From: Prado023 sp963697345
GTDB taxonomy: Bacteria > Actinomycetota > Actinomycetes > S36-B12 > CAIYMF01
Length of the DNA stretch: 64,000 nucleotides
Direction: 5' to 3'
Assembly (NCBI GenBank): GCA_963697345.1
Contig: CAVONS010000001.1
Coordinates: forward strand, 49,233 to 113,232
Below, piece after piece: positions 1 through 9,129 of the stretch. Positions within the stretch are counted from its first letter, which is position 1. Every line of letters begins with the position of its first letter. Both the position numbers and the translations under genes were made by a program. Under the pieces are notes generated by a model. It made no database searches. It was not told the origin of the DNA and worked only from the letters and a program-made list of their open reading frames with translations.

Positions 1-69
1 CCGGCACAGCTGCTCGGCGGCGCCGTCATCCTGACCGGCGTGGTGATCGCGGAGCGCGCGCGGGGCTGA
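1..69 (+). CDS. C-terminal end of an EamA/DMT-type transporter (partial)
   Basis: The window opens inside a reading frame that encodes about 22 residues and ends in TGA at 67-69. The residues (AQLLGGAVILTGVVIAERAR) have the character of the last helix of a drug/metabolite transporter: a glycine-rich hydrophobic stretch followed by a short basic tail. Members of the EamA family commonly end this way. Only the tail is visible, so the family is a suggestion. The next gene converges on it from the right. Confidence 0.45.
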   Translation, partial: PAQLLGGAVILTGVVIAERARG

Positions 70-94
70 ACCCCCGCCCAGGTGAAGCCGCTGG

Positions 95-1291
95 TCACTC
101 CGCCTTGAACTGCTTGACGAACTGCCTGATCTGCTTGTCGTAGGCCTCCGGGTCCACGTTCCACGACAGGACGTGGTCGGCGCCGTCCACCACGACGTAC
201 GTGCCGTCCTTGCCCGCGATCCGCATGAAACGATCGTTGACCGCCAGGGGCACGGTCTGGTCGTCGGCGCCCTGGAACACCAGCAGCGGCACGTCGACCA
301 GCCCCTCCTTGCCGGAGTAGTCGATGGCGGAGAAGTCCACGCCGTAGCGGAACGCGACGGCCATCTTGGCCGCGTCCTCCAGGGACTCCGGGATCGGCAG
401 GTCACCGACCGGCAGGGTGCGGTACTCGGCCGCCTCATCGACGACGTCCTCGAAGCTCGACGCCGGTGAGTCGAGGATGACCCCGTCCACCCGGCGGGCG
501 AGCACGCCCCGCTCGAGGAAGCCCAGGGTCACCGCGCCTCCGTGGCTGGCGCCACCCAGCACGACGATCCGCGCGCCCTCGTCCTCGGCGTACTGCACGG
601 CCGCCTCGAGCTCCTGCCACTCGGTGCGCCCGAAGTGCACCATCCCGTCCTCATACTCGGGGGCTCCGACGTCGCCGGTGTAGGTGATGATCAGCACGGT
701 GAAGTCCGCCTTGATCAGGGCGCGCGACATCCGCAGCATCTCCGAGCGCGATGCGCCCTTGCCGTGCGTGAGGATCGCCCACTTGTCGGAGTCCTCGGCC
801 GTGATCTGCCATGCCGGGAAGACCCGGCCGTCCGGCGTGCTGATGTCCACGTACTCCGGGTCCAGGCCCGCCTGCTCGGGGGAGAGCCACACGTCGCGGG
901 TCAACCCGTAGCGGTCCCCGACGCGCGGACCATCACCGACGACGTCGATCACCGGTCGGGTCTCGGCACCGTCGGCGCCCGCCACTGCTGGGCCGACGAC
1001 CAGCAGGGACTCGCCGATGGCCACACCCATCACCGCATCGTCGAACTTCGTCTCAGCCCGGTACTGCTCGTCGGGCAGGATCGTGATCGTGGGGTCCTCA
1101 CCCGTGGCGTCATAGGCCTGCACGGTTCCGCCCTGCAGGTTGGCCGGGTCGTACGGCTCGGACTTCAGGGCGTCGGCGTACACCTGGCCGGAGAAGTACC
1201 AGGCACCCCCGACGTAGAACACCGCAACCAGGGCGATCGCCGTGAACAGGATGGCCCACGGCCAACGACGACGTGTGCGCGATCGGGTCAT
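95..1291 (-). CDS. Membrane-anchored alpha/beta hydrolase
   Basis: A 398-aa protein with a basic N-terminus and one transmembrane segment at about residues 12-34, so the catalytic domain should lie outside the cytoplasm. The hydrolase signature is complete: an HGKG oxyanion-type loop near 176, a nucleophile elbow G-A-S-H-G with Ser249, an acid at Asp343/Asp344 in GADDQTVP, and His373 in GADHVLSW. This resembles actinobacterial serine aminopeptidase-like or dienelactone hydrolase-like exported esterases; the substrate cannot be told. The first ATG is preceded by a GATAGT hexamer with 6 nt between them, so the transcript is probably leaderless. Confidence 0.8.
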   Translation of the reverse strand: MTRSRTRRRWPWAILFTAIALVAVFYVGGAWYFSGQVYADALKSEPYDPANLQGGTVQAYDATGEDPTITILPDEQYRAETKFDDAVMGVAIGESLLVVGPAVAGADGAETRPVIDVVGDGPRVGDRYGLTRDVWLSPEQAGLDPEYVDISTPDGRVFPAWQITAEDSDKWAILTHGKGASRSEMLRMSRALIKADFTVLIITYTGDVGAPEYEDGMVHFGRTEWQELEAAVQYAEDEGARIVVLGGASHGGAVTLGFLERGVLARRVDGVILDSPASSFEDVVDEAAEYRTLPVGDLPIPESLEDAAKMAVAFRYGVDFSAIDYSGKEGLVDVPLLVFQGADDQTVPLAVNDRFMRIAGKDGTYVVVDGADHVLSWNVDPEAYDKQIRQFVKQFKAE

Positions 1292-1297
1292 GACAGG

Positions 1298-1303
1298 ACT
1301 ATC
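1298..1303 (-). promoter_or_regulatory. -10 element for a leaderless hydrolase transcript
   Basis: On the minus strand GATAGT is followed by 6 nt (CCTGTC) and the ATG at 1291. That distance places the transcription start at or next to the start codon. No -35 hexamer is recognisable. Confidence 0.5.
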
Positions 1304-1372
1304 CCAGATCGCTCCCGGCGGAGCAGTCCGTCAGGACCCGCGTGGTCCGGCGACCAACCAGGCACCGGCACG

Positions 1373-4372
1373 TCAGGCTGTCGCCTCGGCCTCGGTCGCG
1401 GCCGCGGAGGCCTCGTCGGACGGGACCTCCTCAGCCGGCGGGTCCGCTGGAACCTCTCCCTCGACAGGAGCCTCCGCCGCCGTCTCGCCACTGATCCGGC
1501 GCTGCGCGGCAGCCGCCCTGTTCAGGGCCGCCTCCAGGTCAGCCTGCGCCCGGCCGTAGGCGGTGAAGTTCCCCGAGGCCAGGGCTTCCACTCCGCGGTC
1601 GTAGGCAGCCTGTGCATCGATGATCGCCTTGGCCAGGTCGGCCTGGGCGTCATCGGTGGGTTCTGAGGCTCCGTCCCCACCATCCGTTCCACCCTCACCT
1701 GAGCCGGACCCGCGACCGGAGTCACCCTCGGAGAAGACGGTGGCCAGGGCCTCACCCAGGGTGTTGCTCAGCACCGTCGAATCGCCGAAGCTCACCAGCA
1801 CCTTGCGCAGCAGGGGGTAGCCCTGGCCCTGCGCGGCGCGAACATAGACCGGCTCGACGTAGAGCAGCCCACCGCTGACCGGCAGCGACAGCAGGTTGCC
1901 GAACTCCACATCGGCGCCACCACGGCGCAGCAGGGTGAGCTGCTCGGCGATCGAGGGCTCGGACTCGAAGTTGTTCTGCACCTGGGTCGGTCCGGGCACA
2001 GTGGTGTTCCGTGGCAGCTGCAGCACGCGGATCGTCCCGTAGGTCGGCCCCGGGGCGGAGTCGACCGCCATGAACGCTGCCAGGGTCTGGCGTTTCAAGG
2101 GGGCGAACGTGGTGGTCAGCGAGAACTTCGGCTCGACGGTCCCGGGCATCCGCAGCGTCAGGTAGTAGGGCGGCTGCAACGCGTTGACCGTCCGGTTCGT
2201 CGGATCGATCGGGATGGTCCAGAAGTCCTGGCCGTTGTAGAAGCTGGCCGGGTCCTCCACGTGGTAGCGCGAGAGGATCGTGCGCTGGACCTTGAAGAGG
2301 TCCTCGGGGTAGCGGAAGTGCGCCACGAGCTCCTCGGGGGCCTCGGACAGGGCGGTGACCGTGTTGTCGAAGGCCTTGGTCCACGTGGTCAGGACCGGAT
2401 CCTCAGGGTCCCAGGCGTACAGCGTGACAGTGCCGTCATAGGCGTCCACCACGGCCTTGACCGAGTTGCGCAGGTAGTTGATCCGCTCGCTGGGCAGGGT
2501 CGCCACCGAGCTGGAGGTCGCGGTGATCGCGTCGGTCGTGGCGTCCTTGAGCGTCGTGCGCGACGAGTACGGGTAGGCATTGGTCGTCGTGTACCCGTCG
2601 ATGATCCACAGGACGCGACCACCGACCACCACCGGGTACGGGTCGCCGTCGGTGGTCAACCAGGGCGCCACCTTCGCCACACGGGTCTGGGGCTCGCGGT
2701 CGAACAGGATCCGGGACTCGGAGTTCACCAGCGAGCTCAGGATGATGTTGGGGTCCTGCATCCGCGCGGCGAAGAGCAGCTTGTTGAAGAAGCTGCCCAC
2801 CGGCACGCCGCCGGAGCCGTCGTAGGTGTTGTTCTTCTGGCCGGTGGCCGACTGGTCGTCGGGGAAGTCGAGCTCGCGCGGCTCGGTACCCTCCGGCGCA
2901 CCCACGATGGAGTAGTCCGGGGACGAGGCGCCGAAGTAGATCCGGGGCTGGTCGATCTCGAGCTCACCGATCGTGGGGATGTCGGAGGCGAAGAAGTCCG
3001 GGCGGCCATCGGTGCCCGCGGTGTTGTCGTAGGCCGCGACCACGCCGTAGCCGTGTGTGTAGACAGCGTGGTCGTTGGCCCAGTTGCGCTCGCCGACCCC
3101 GTCGAGGTCGACCTCGCGCACGGCGATCACCGCGCCGCGGGTGCCACCCTCGAGGGCGTAGCGGTCCACGTCCAGGATGTCGGGGAACGAGTAGAAGCCA
3201 CGGATCTGCTGCAGCTGGCGGTACGTCGGGGACACCACGGCTGGGTCCAGCAGGCGGATGTTGTTCAGGGTGCCGGCGTCCTCCTTGAGGGTGTCGGCAC
3301 TCGGATCACCCTCGCCCGAGTAGTCCTCGAACTGCGCGTCGGCCAGCCCGTAGGCGGCCCGTGTGGCCTCGATGTTGCGCTTGATGTACTCCTGCTCGCG
3401 GACCAGCTCGGAGGGCTTGACCTGGAACTGCTGGACGATCGCCGGATAGATCCCGCCGATGACCAGGGCGGAGACGGCCAGCAGGCCGGTGCCGACCAGG
3501 GGCAGGATCCAGCCCTGGCGGAACGCATTGGCGAAGAAGAGCACGGCACAGACCAGGGCGATCACGACAAGGATGTTCTTGGCCGGCAGGACCGCGTTCA
3601 CGTCGCGGTACTTCAGCCCGGTGAAGCCGTCGACGAGCTGCTCGGACTTCACCGCCAGTCCGTAGCGGTCCAGCCAGTAGCCGACCGCCTTGAGCAGCAT
3701 GAACAACCCGCCCAGGATCGACAGCTGCACGTGAGCCGCCCGGCTGGTCCGCGGGGTTGGGCCCTGCAGGCGCAGCCCGCCGTACACATAGTGGGTGACT
3801 GCGGCCATGAGCAGGCACAGGATCAGCACCGCCACGCCGAAGCCCAGGAGGAAGCGCAGGAACGGGTACTCGAAGGCGAAGAACCCGATGTCGGTGTTGA
3901 ACTGCGGGTCGGTCTCGCCGAAGGGTGTGCCGTTGCGGAAGGCGAGGAACTCCCGCCACTGGGCCGAGGCGGACATGCCTGCCATCACGCCGAACATGGT
4001 CGGCACGCCCACGAGGATGAGCGTGTGGAAGGGCTCCAGGCTGGCGCGGTAGCGCTCGAGGGAGACCTGCTCCGCGGACATCACACCCAGCTCGGGGCGG
4101 CTGCGGAAGGCGATCAGCATCGTGACGCCGATGGCCGTGGCCATGATCAGGCCGAAGACGAGGAACAGCCCCAACTGCGTGACCAACAACGTGGTGAACA
4201 CGGACTGCTTGTCCACCGACGCGTACCAGAGGTAGTCGGTGTAGAAGGTCGTGAACACCAGGAACGCGATGCCGAGCACGCCGAGGATGATCAGCGTGGG
4301 CACCAGCGGCCCGGAACGTTGCGGCGAGGACTGCGGCCGGGGGCGGGTGGTGGTCGGGGGTTCGAAGCTCAC
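1373..4372 (-). CDS. UPF0182 family membrane protein
   Basis: A 999-aa intact gene starting at GTG. The first third holds about seven hydrophobic segments (roughly residues 25-330). A large extracytoplasmic domain of about 550 residues follows, and the C-terminus is a low-complexity acidic and alanine-rich region (GEGGTDGGDG, then alternating Ala/Glu). Length, topology and motifs such as NWANDHAVYTHGYG are those of the actinobacterial UPF0182 family (DUF1648-unrelated; mycobacterial example Rv3193c). The molecular function of the family is not established. A TAGTTT hexamer lies 7 nt before the start, suggesting a leaderless transcript. Confidence 0.92.
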   Translation of the reverse strand: MSFEPPTTTRPRPQSSPQRSGPLVPTLIILGVLGIAFLVFTTFYTDYLWYASVDKQSVFTTLLVTQLGLFLVFGLIMATAIGVTMLIAFRSRPELGVMSAEQVSLERYRASLEPFHTLILVGVPTMFGVMAGMSASAQWREFLAFRNGTPFGETDPQFNTDIGFFAFEYPFLRFLLGFGVAVLILCLLMAAVTHYVYGGLRLQGPTPRTSRAAHVQLSILGGLFMLLKAVGYWLDRYGLAVKSEQLVDGFTGLKYRDVNAVLPAKNILVVIALVCAVLFFANAFRQGWILPLVGTGLLAVSALVIGGIYPAIVQQFQVKPSELVREQEYIKRNIEATRAAYGLADAQFEDYSGEGDPSADTLKEDAGTLNNIRLLDPAVVSPTYRQLQQIRGFYSFPDILDVDRYALEGGTRGAVIAVREVDLDGVGERNWANDHAVYTHGYGVVAAYDNTAGTDGRPDFFASDIPTIGELEIDQPRIYFGASSPDYSIVGAPEGTEPRELDFPDDQSATGQKNNTYDGSGGVPVGSFFNKLLFAARMQDPNIILSSLVNSESRILFDREPQTRVAKVAPWLTTDGDPYPVVVGGRVLWIIDGYTTTNAYPYSSRTTLKDATTDAITATSSSVATLPSERINYLRNSVKAVVDAYDGTVTLYAWDPEDPVLTTWTKAFDNTVTALSEAPEELVAHFRYPEDLFKVQRTILSRYHVEDPASFYNGQDFWTIPIDPTNRTVNALQPPYYLTLRMPGTVEPKFSLTTTFAPLKRQTLAAFMAVDSAPGPTYGTIRVLQLPRNTTVPGPTQVQNNFESEPSIAEQLTLLRRGGADVEFGNLLSLPVSGGLLYVEPVYVRAAQGQGYPLLRKVLVSFGDSTVLSNTLGEALATVFSEGDSGRGSGSGEGGTDGGDGASEPTDDAQADLAKAIIDAQAAYDRGVEALASGNFTAYGRAQADLEAALNRAAAAQRRISGETAAEAPVEGEVPADPPAEEVPSDEASAAATEAEATA

Positions 4373-4379
4373 GGGTACA

Positions 4380-4385
4380 AAACTA
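4380..4385 (-). promoter_or_regulatory. -10 element upstream of the UPF0182 gene
   Basis: The minus strand reads TAGTTT, then 7 nt, then the GTG start at 4372. The spacing fits leaderless initiation. No clear -35 is seen. Confidence 0.4.
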
Positions 4386-4544
4386 CCTGTATGTGGCGTA
4401 TCCCACTCCCGCGGACTGCTGGAGCACGCACGCCACGGCCCGCGCCCTTACACACTCCGAGCGCTCCACCGACCCCCGCGCTGACCTGACCGGCCGCCGG
4501 GATGCAGGGTGGCCTCACACCAGGGGCGCACCGCTGCCCGGGCC

Positions 4545-4550
4545 TACCCT
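4545..4550 (+). promoter_or_regulatory. -10 element of a leaderless promoter
   Basis: TACCCT is followed by 6 nt and the GTG start at 4557. This spacing is what selects the GTG over the ATG 48 nt upstream, which would lie before the promoter. Confidence 0.5.
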
Positions 4551-4556
4551 GTCCCT

Positions 4557-5282
4557 GTGGAACCCCGGACCCGACGGCGCGTGTGGTGGGCGCTGGGCAT
4601 CCTCGGGGCCACGCTCCTGGTCATCGTGGGGATCCTGGTCACCTTCGCAGTGCAGCTCAGCGGCGGCTGGGACGAGGTCCTGGACCGTACGCACCCCCGA
4701 CCCGGCGATCCCGAGGTGGTCGCGGCGCGCGAGGCGGCAGCCGCGGAGGTCGACGCCGAGATCGTCCGGGTGATCGACGAGGTGGTCACCCCGACGCTGT
4801 CGGGCGCTCGGGTCGCTGAGGCTCCCGCAGTCGGCGCGGCGATGGCGCCCCTGCCCGACGCCGATGTCCGCAGCGACGCGCAGGGCTCGGCATGTGTGAT
4901 CGGCCAGCACGACTGGAAGAGGGACGACGGCTTCGACCTGGCCTGCACCGAGATCCGCGGCGGAGTCGTGGCCGCACAGCAGCAGCCCTTCGTCGACGAC
5001 ATGGTGGCCCTCGACGCCGCCCTGGCCACAGACGGCTACACCCCCGCGGGTACGGGCGAGGGACTTGCCCTCCCTCTCGAGTACTGGCAGAGCCTCGCCG
5101 GCACCCCCGCAGGCGACGGCGAGTACGGGATCGCCAACCTGCCCGGGGCCACGTACCGCAGCGCCGATGAGACGTTCACGCTCGTCGTCTCGTTCGGCCC
5201 ACGCGACACCGGCGCAGTCACGCTGACCGGGGACGAGTACCTGGCCGAGATCATCGTGAGCACGCAGTCCTACCGCGACTGA
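4557..5282 (+). CDS. Single-pass membrane protein of unknown function
   Basis: A 241-aa protein with a short basic N-terminus, one strong transmembrane helix at about residues 9-33 (ALGILGATLLVIVGILV) and a C-terminal domain that should face outward. Two cysteines (in SACVIG and LACTEI), about 20 residues apart, could form a disulfide. I do not recognise a named family. GTG 4557 is chosen over the upstream in-frame ATG at 4509 because a -10-like TACCCT sits exactly 6 nt before it. It is followed closely by the PPA1309 gene in the same direction, which has its own promoter-like hexamer. Confidence 0.7.
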   Translation: MEPRTRRRVWWALGILGATLLVIVGILVTFAVQLSGGWDEVLDRTHPRPGDPEVVAAREAAAAEVDAEIVRVIDEVVTPTLSGARVAEAPAVGAAMAPLPDADVRSDAQGSACVIGQHDWKRDDGFDLACTEIRGGVVAAQQQPFVDDMVALDAALATDGYTPAGTGEGLALPLEYWQSLAGTPAGDGEYGIANLPGATYRSADETFTLVVSFGPRDTGAVTLTGDEYLAEIIVSTQSYRD

Positions 5283-5348
5283 TCCGTCGTCGCGAGCGAG
5301 CCCGCGCCCATGGGCGCCCGCCCTTCGCGCGCACCCGGCGACGGCTGA

Positions 5349-5354
5349 GACAAT
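5349..5354 (+). promoter_or_regulatory. -10 element of a leaderless promoter
   Basis: GACAAT is followed by 6 nt (GCCGCC) and the ATG at 5361 of the PPA1309-family gene. Confidence 0.5.
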
Positions 5355-5360
5355 GCCGCC

Positions 5361-5906
5361 ATGGAATCCCAGGACCTGCTCTCCGCGGCGCTGGACATCG
5401 AGCGCCACGTCGCCTCGCAGGGCTGGGACCAGCCGGCGCTGCTGTTCGCCCTGGTCCCCACCGACGTCCTGCGCGCCGAGCAGCCCCAGCTCGCTGCCCA
5501 GCTCGGGGTCGAGGACGGCGGACCGGCGCTGACGACCTTCGAACAGCCCGCACCTCCCGACGATGAGGACCTCGACGTCTTCCTGGCCCGGATCGAGTGG
5601 CCGGAGCAGATCGCCGGGGCCGCGCTCGTGGTCGAGCGCATCGTCCTGCCCCCCGAGGCCGAAGCCGAGCTGGCCGATCGCCCGGATGCCGTGACGGTCG
5701 CCCGCGAGCACCCCGATGCGCAGGACATGCGGATCGTCGTGGCGGTCATGAAGGACGGACAGCAGATGAGCGTCCTGCGGCTGCGCGGATCCCAGGACGG
5801 CCCCGCTGACGGCTCCGACGGCTCCGGGACCTCCGACGACCAGGTGCTCACCGGGTCCGACCTCGTGCCGGGCCTCTCCGAAGCGCTGCTGGCAACGTTC
5901 GGCTAG
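5361..5906 (+). CDS. PPA1309 family protein
   Basis: A 181-aa cytoplasmic protein with no signal peptide or membrane segment. Its opening (MESQDLLSAALDIERHV), the following GWDQPALLFALVPT and the DMRIVVAVMKDGQ motif match the actinobacterial PPA1309 family, which is usually found next to the PDZ-Lon gene exactly as here. The family has no demonstrated biochemical role. The two genes converge, with only about 15 nt between their stop codons. The C-terminal region carries a Ser/Gly/Asp-rich linker (GSDGSGTSDD). Confidence 0.8.
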   Translation: MESQDLLSAALDIERHVASQGWDQPALLFALVPTDVLRAEQPQLAAQLGVEDGGPALTTFEQPAPPDDEDLDVFLARIEWPEQIAGAALVVERIVLPPEAEAELADRPDAVTVAREHPDAQDMRIVVAVMKDGQQMSVLRLRGSQDGPADGSDGSGTSDDQVLTGSDLVPGLSEALLATFG

Positions 5907-5921
5907 GTAGTCCGGGGCGGG

Positions 5922-7262
5922 TCAGCGCCCGGCGGCCGCGATCCCGTCCCCGCACTGCGGGAACTCGGCCTCGGGATCGGCGACCCAGGCCTCGACCGTG
6001 TCGCGCGCCTCACCCAGCGTGCTGACCGGGATCACTGTCAGCCCGTCGGGGATGTTGCCCTCGACGTCGTCGCAGTTGTCCTGCGGGGCCACGAACAGCG
6101 CCGCCCCAGCCTTCTTGGCCCCCACCAGCTTCTGCTGGATCCCGCCGATCGGGCCCACGTTGCCGGCGGGATCGATGGTTCCGGTGCCGGCCACGTGCTG
6201 GCCGCCGTTGAGCTGCTCCTCGGTGAGCATGTCGATGATCCCCAGCGAGAACATCATCCCGGCGCTCGGCCCACCCACGTTGGAGTCGCCGAACTCGATG
6301 TCGAAGGGCGCCTGGTAGGCGATGCCGACCAGGATCCCCAGGTAGGCCTGCGGTGGGGCACCGGGATTGTCAGCCTCCGCCGTGGGGTTGACCTCGGTCA
6401 CGATCTCGAGGGTCTCGGGCGTCGGGTCGGCGCCGGGCTCCTCGCTGCGCAGGACCTCCAGCACGACGGTGTCGCCGACCGCTCGCTCACGCACCAGCTC
6501 GCCCACCTCGGCCGGGGTGCTGACCTCCTGGCCATCGACGGTCAGGATCTGGTCACCGGCCTGCACGATCCCGTCCGCGGGCGATCCCCCGCCCACGAGC
6601 GTCACGACGACCGCTTCCTCGGTCGGGATGCCCAACTCGTTCATCGCCGCGGCGATGGAGTCCGACTGGGACAGGGCGAACAACTGGTCGTTGCGCTCGG
6701 CCACCTGCTCCCCCGTCGTCTCCGGACCGTAGATCGACTCCCGCGGGAACACCGCCCGGCCAGGGGCAGCCCAGCCGAGCAACGCCTCCCCGAGGTAGAC
6801 CCCGCCGGAGGATCCGCCCCGCTCGGAGATCGTGGTCATGTCCAGTTCGCCGGATGTCGGATACGTGGTGGTGCCGCTGATGGTGATCAGCGGCTCGCCG
6901 TTCGCCTCGCCGATCGTGTTGTAGGTCGGGCCCGGGCTCAGGATCAGCAGCGGGAGCTTGACCATGGAGCCGGCGACCACCAGGACCATGCCGACGACCA
7001 CCCCCCGTCGGATCGCCCGCGAGCGCGCACGCTCCCGCGGCGTGCGGGGCGGCAGCCCGCCCCACCACAGCGTCACGCGGTCCCACCACCCGATCTCCAC
7101 GGCGTCATCAGGCTGGGCGACGATGAAGGACTCAATCCGTCCGGGCTCGACTGGTCCGGGCTCGACGGTGCCGGGCTCGACCGGTCCGGGCTCGGCCGCG
7201 TCTGGCTCCGGCGGCAGGGTTCCGGGATCGTCGCCGGGCGCTGCCTGGTCGCTGTGGGTCAT
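5922..7262 (-). CDS. YlbL/SdrC-like PDZ domain protein with Lon-type (S16) protease domain
   Basis: A 446-aa protein. Residues 1-45 are Pro/Glu-rich with near-repeats of EPGPVEPG. A transmembrane segment lies at about 86-109, a PDZ domain at about 205-290 (GGGSPADGIVQAGDQIL), and a Lon-type proteolytic domain at about 305-430. The catalytic dyad is visible as Ser333 in GGPSAGMMFS and Lys378 in GIQQKLVG, 45 residues apart as in YlbL. The protein should be anchored with PDZ and protease outside, acting in envelope protein quality control. The ATG at 7262 overlaps the stop of the upstream 59-aa gene (ATGA), so translation is probably coupled. Confidence 0.92.
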   Translation of the reverse strand: MTHSDQAAPGDDPGTLPPEPDAAEPGPVEPGTVEPGPVEPGRIESFIVAQPDDAVEIGWWDRVTLWWGGLPPRTPRERARSRAIRRGVVVGMVLVVAGSMVKLPLLILSPGPTYNTIGEANGEPLITISGTTTYPTSGELDMTTISERGGSSGGVYLGEALLGWAAPGRAVFPRESIYGPETTGEQVAERNDQLFALSQSDSIAAAMNELGIPTEEAVVVTLVGGGSPADGIVQAGDQILTVDGQEVSTPAEVGELVRERAVGDTVVLEVLRSEEPGADPTPETLEIVTEVNPTAEADNPGAPPQAYLGILVGIAYQAPFDIEFGDSNVGGPSAGMMFSLGIIDMLTEEQLNGGQHVAGTGTIDPAGNVGPIGGIQQKLVGAKKAGAALFVAPQDNCDDVEGNIPDGLTVIPVSTLGEARDTVEAWVADPEAEFPQCGDGIAAAGR

Positions 7263-7438
7263 GCACGGCTGCCCGGGAACGGCCGGCGCAGTGCGTCGGC
7301 GAACCGGGCAAGGTCACGTTGGTCCGCTGCTGATCCGGGCTCGGGCCGTGGCCGCACGCGACCACCCCACGATCCGGCCACACGTGTGTAGGCCCACGCC
7401 AGCAGGGTGGCGACCACCGGGATGATCCACCAGAGCAT
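7259..7438 (-). CDS. Small (59 aa) membrane protein coupled to the PDZ-Lon protease
   Basis: This gene encodes one N-terminal transmembrane helix (WWIIPVVATLLAWAYTRV) followed by a basic, Pro/Arg-rich cytoplasmic tail ending in FPGSRA. A strong ribosome-binding site (GGAGAGGAGG) lies a few bases before the ATG. The stop codon overlaps the ATG of the PDZ-Lon gene (ATGA), so the two are read from one message. Function unknown; a membrane partner or adaptor of the protease is a reasonable inference from the coupling. It could equally be only a translational leader. Confidence 0.65.
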   Translation of the reverse strand: MLWWIIPVVATLLAWAYTRVAGSWGGRVRPRPEPGSAADQRDLARFADALRRPFPGSRA

Positions 7439-7603
7439 GTCGCCTCCTCTCCGCAGGCCTGTCCGATGACGTGGCAGGGAGATGAGCGTACCTTCCGCAA
7501 TGACGGTGCGACGGCCGTGCCGGACACGGTTTACCGGACCCGAACCGGGGTAGGTGGGCGCTGCCAGGAGGGCCGGCGCCCAGCACGTGAGCGACCACGC
7601 GCC

Positions 7604-7609
7604 TAGGCT
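7604..7609 (+). promoter_or_regulatory. -10 element upstream of the metalloprotease gene
   Basis: TAGGCT lies 48 nt before the ATG at 7657. A start site near 7617 gives a leader of about 40 nt, and a purine-rich ribosome-binding site (AGGAAGG) is present 10-15 nt before the ATG. The GTG at 7617 is out of frame with the gene. Confidence 0.4.
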
Positions 7610-7656
7610 GGTTCCCGTGGCCGACATGATCGGCCCACGACAGGAAGGCACGACCC

Positions 7657-9129
7657 ATGAGCAACGTCCCCTTCGGCTTCACACCTCCGGATCCGGACGA
7701 CCAGGGCCAGCCACAGAACCCGTTCAACATGGGCGACCTGGGCTCAGCCCTGTCCCAGCTCGGAGCCATGCTCCAGGGCATGTCCAGCGACGCGAACCCG
7801 GGCGCGGTCAACTGGGACAACGCCACCGACATCGCGCGCAAGGCGATCGCCGCCGAGGGCGACCCCGTGGTCAGCGACTCCCAGCGCCGAGGTGTCGAGG
7901 AGGCGGTCCGTCTGGCCGACCTGTGGCTCGACCCCGCGACCGACTTCCCCTCCACCGGATCCGGCGCTCGCGCGTGGAGCCGCTCCCAGTGGCTCGAGGG
8001 CACCATGCCCGCGTGGCAGGTGATCATCACGCCCGTGGCCGAGTCGGTGCAGGCCTCGATGGGCACGATGATGCCCAAGCCCGAGGACCTCGCCAGCGGG
8101 TTGCCCGAGGAGCTGCGGGCGATGCTGCCCGCGGACATGCCCGTCGACCTGACCGCGATGCTCGGGCCGATGATGGGCATGGTCAAGCAGATGGGCGCCA
8201 CGATGTTCGCCGCACAGGCCGGACAGGGCCTGGCCGGCCTCGCCGGTGAGGTGCTCGGCGCCGGTGACGTGGGCCTGCCCCTGACCTCCGATGGCATCCC
8301 GACATTGCTGCCCGAGAACGTGGCGGCCTTCGGCGGCGGGCTGGAGATCGAGCCCGGCGAGATCGCGCTCTTCCTGGCCCTGCGCGAGGTCGCCCACCAG
8401 CGGCTGTTCGCGCATGTGGCCTGGTTGGGCCCGACCCTGCGCGGCGCCGTCGCCGAGTACGCCGCGGGCATCGGCCTGGACTCCAGCGCCATGGAGGAGG
8501 CCCTGCGCGACATCGACATGACCAACCCGGCCAACCTCCAGGACGCGCTGGCCTCCGGCGTGCTGGCCCCCCAGGACACCCCGGAGCAGAAGGCTGCGCT
8601 CGCGCGCCTGGAGACGCTGCTGGCACTCGTCGAGGGATGGGTCGACCACGTGGTGTCGGCAGCCATCGGGGACCGACTGCCGACCGCCGGCAAGCTGCAG
8701 GAAGCGGTTCGTCGCCGCCGCGCGGTCGGCGGGCCTGCGGAGAAGACGTTCCAGACCCTCGTCGGCCTGGAGATGCGACCACGACGGCTGCGTGACGCCG
8801 CCGCCCTCTGGCACGAGCTCGAGCGGGTGCGCGGGGTCGCCGGTCGCGATGCCGTCTGGGCCCACCCGGACCTCCTGCCCGGCCCCGCCGACCTCGACGA
8901 TCCCTCCACCTTCGTCTCCGGATCGTCGATCTCCGATGACGAGCTGGCGGCCATCGCCTCCGGGGAGTTCCCGACCCAGTCGGCCCCGGAGGACAGCGAG
9001 CAGGCTGGTCCTGAGGACGTGTCGGACGACGACGGGGCAACAGCCAGCGGCACGGCCGACGAGGACGCGTCCGATGCCACGGAGCCGGGCGACACCGACG
9101 AGTCCGGCAAGCCCGACACCGCGGGATGA
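7657..9129 (+). CDS. Zinc-dependent metalloprotease of the DUF2342/Zincin_2 family
   Basis: A 490-aa protein. The core (about residues 60-400) contains LREVAHQRLFAHVAWLGP at about 242-259. This is the E-V-A-H-x-R-L-F motif that stands in for HExxH in the actinobacterial family once annotated as coenzyme F420 biosynthesis-associated. The first 50 residues are Gln/Pro/Gly-rich and disordered, and the last 60 are very acidic (Asp/Glu/Ser/Ala). No signal peptide, so cytoplasmic. The substrate is unknown. The stop overlaps the start of the following NUDIX gene (ATGA), indicating an operon. Confidence 0.85.
   Translation: MSNVPFGFTPPDPDDQGQPQNPFNMGDLGSALSQLGAMLQGMSSDANPGAVNWDNATDIARKAIAAEGDPVVSDSQRRGVEEAVRLADLWLDPATDFPSTGSGARAWSRSQWLEGTMPAWQVIITPVAESVQASMGTMMPKPEDLASGLPEELRAMLPADMPVDLTAMLGPMMGMVKQMGATMFAAQAGQGLAGLAGEVLGAGDVGLPLTSDGIPTLLPENVAAFGGGLEIEPGEIALFLALREVAHQRLFAHVAWLGPTLRGAVAEYAAGIGLDSSAMEEALRDIDMTNPANLQDALASGVLAPQDTPEQKAALARLETLLALVEGWVDHVVSAAIGDRLPTAGKLQEAVRRRRAVGGPAEKTFQTLVGLEMRPRRLRDAAALWHELERVRGVAGRDAVWAHPDLLPGPADLDDPSTFVSGSSISDDELAAIASGEFPTQSAPEDSEQAGPEDVSDDDGATASGTADEDASDATEPGDTDESGKPDTAG

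Noticed and set aside
2261..4489. A 742-codon open frame on the plus strand opposite the UPF0182 gene
   Set aside because: It is the low-stop complement of a GC-rich gene; its product is His/Gly/Gln/Arg-rich with no domain, while the minus-strand gene is an intact known family.
7137..7200. Tandem DNA repeat in the PDZ gene
   Set aside because: The repeats encode EPGPVEPG in frame within an intact gene; they are a protein linker, not a separate element.
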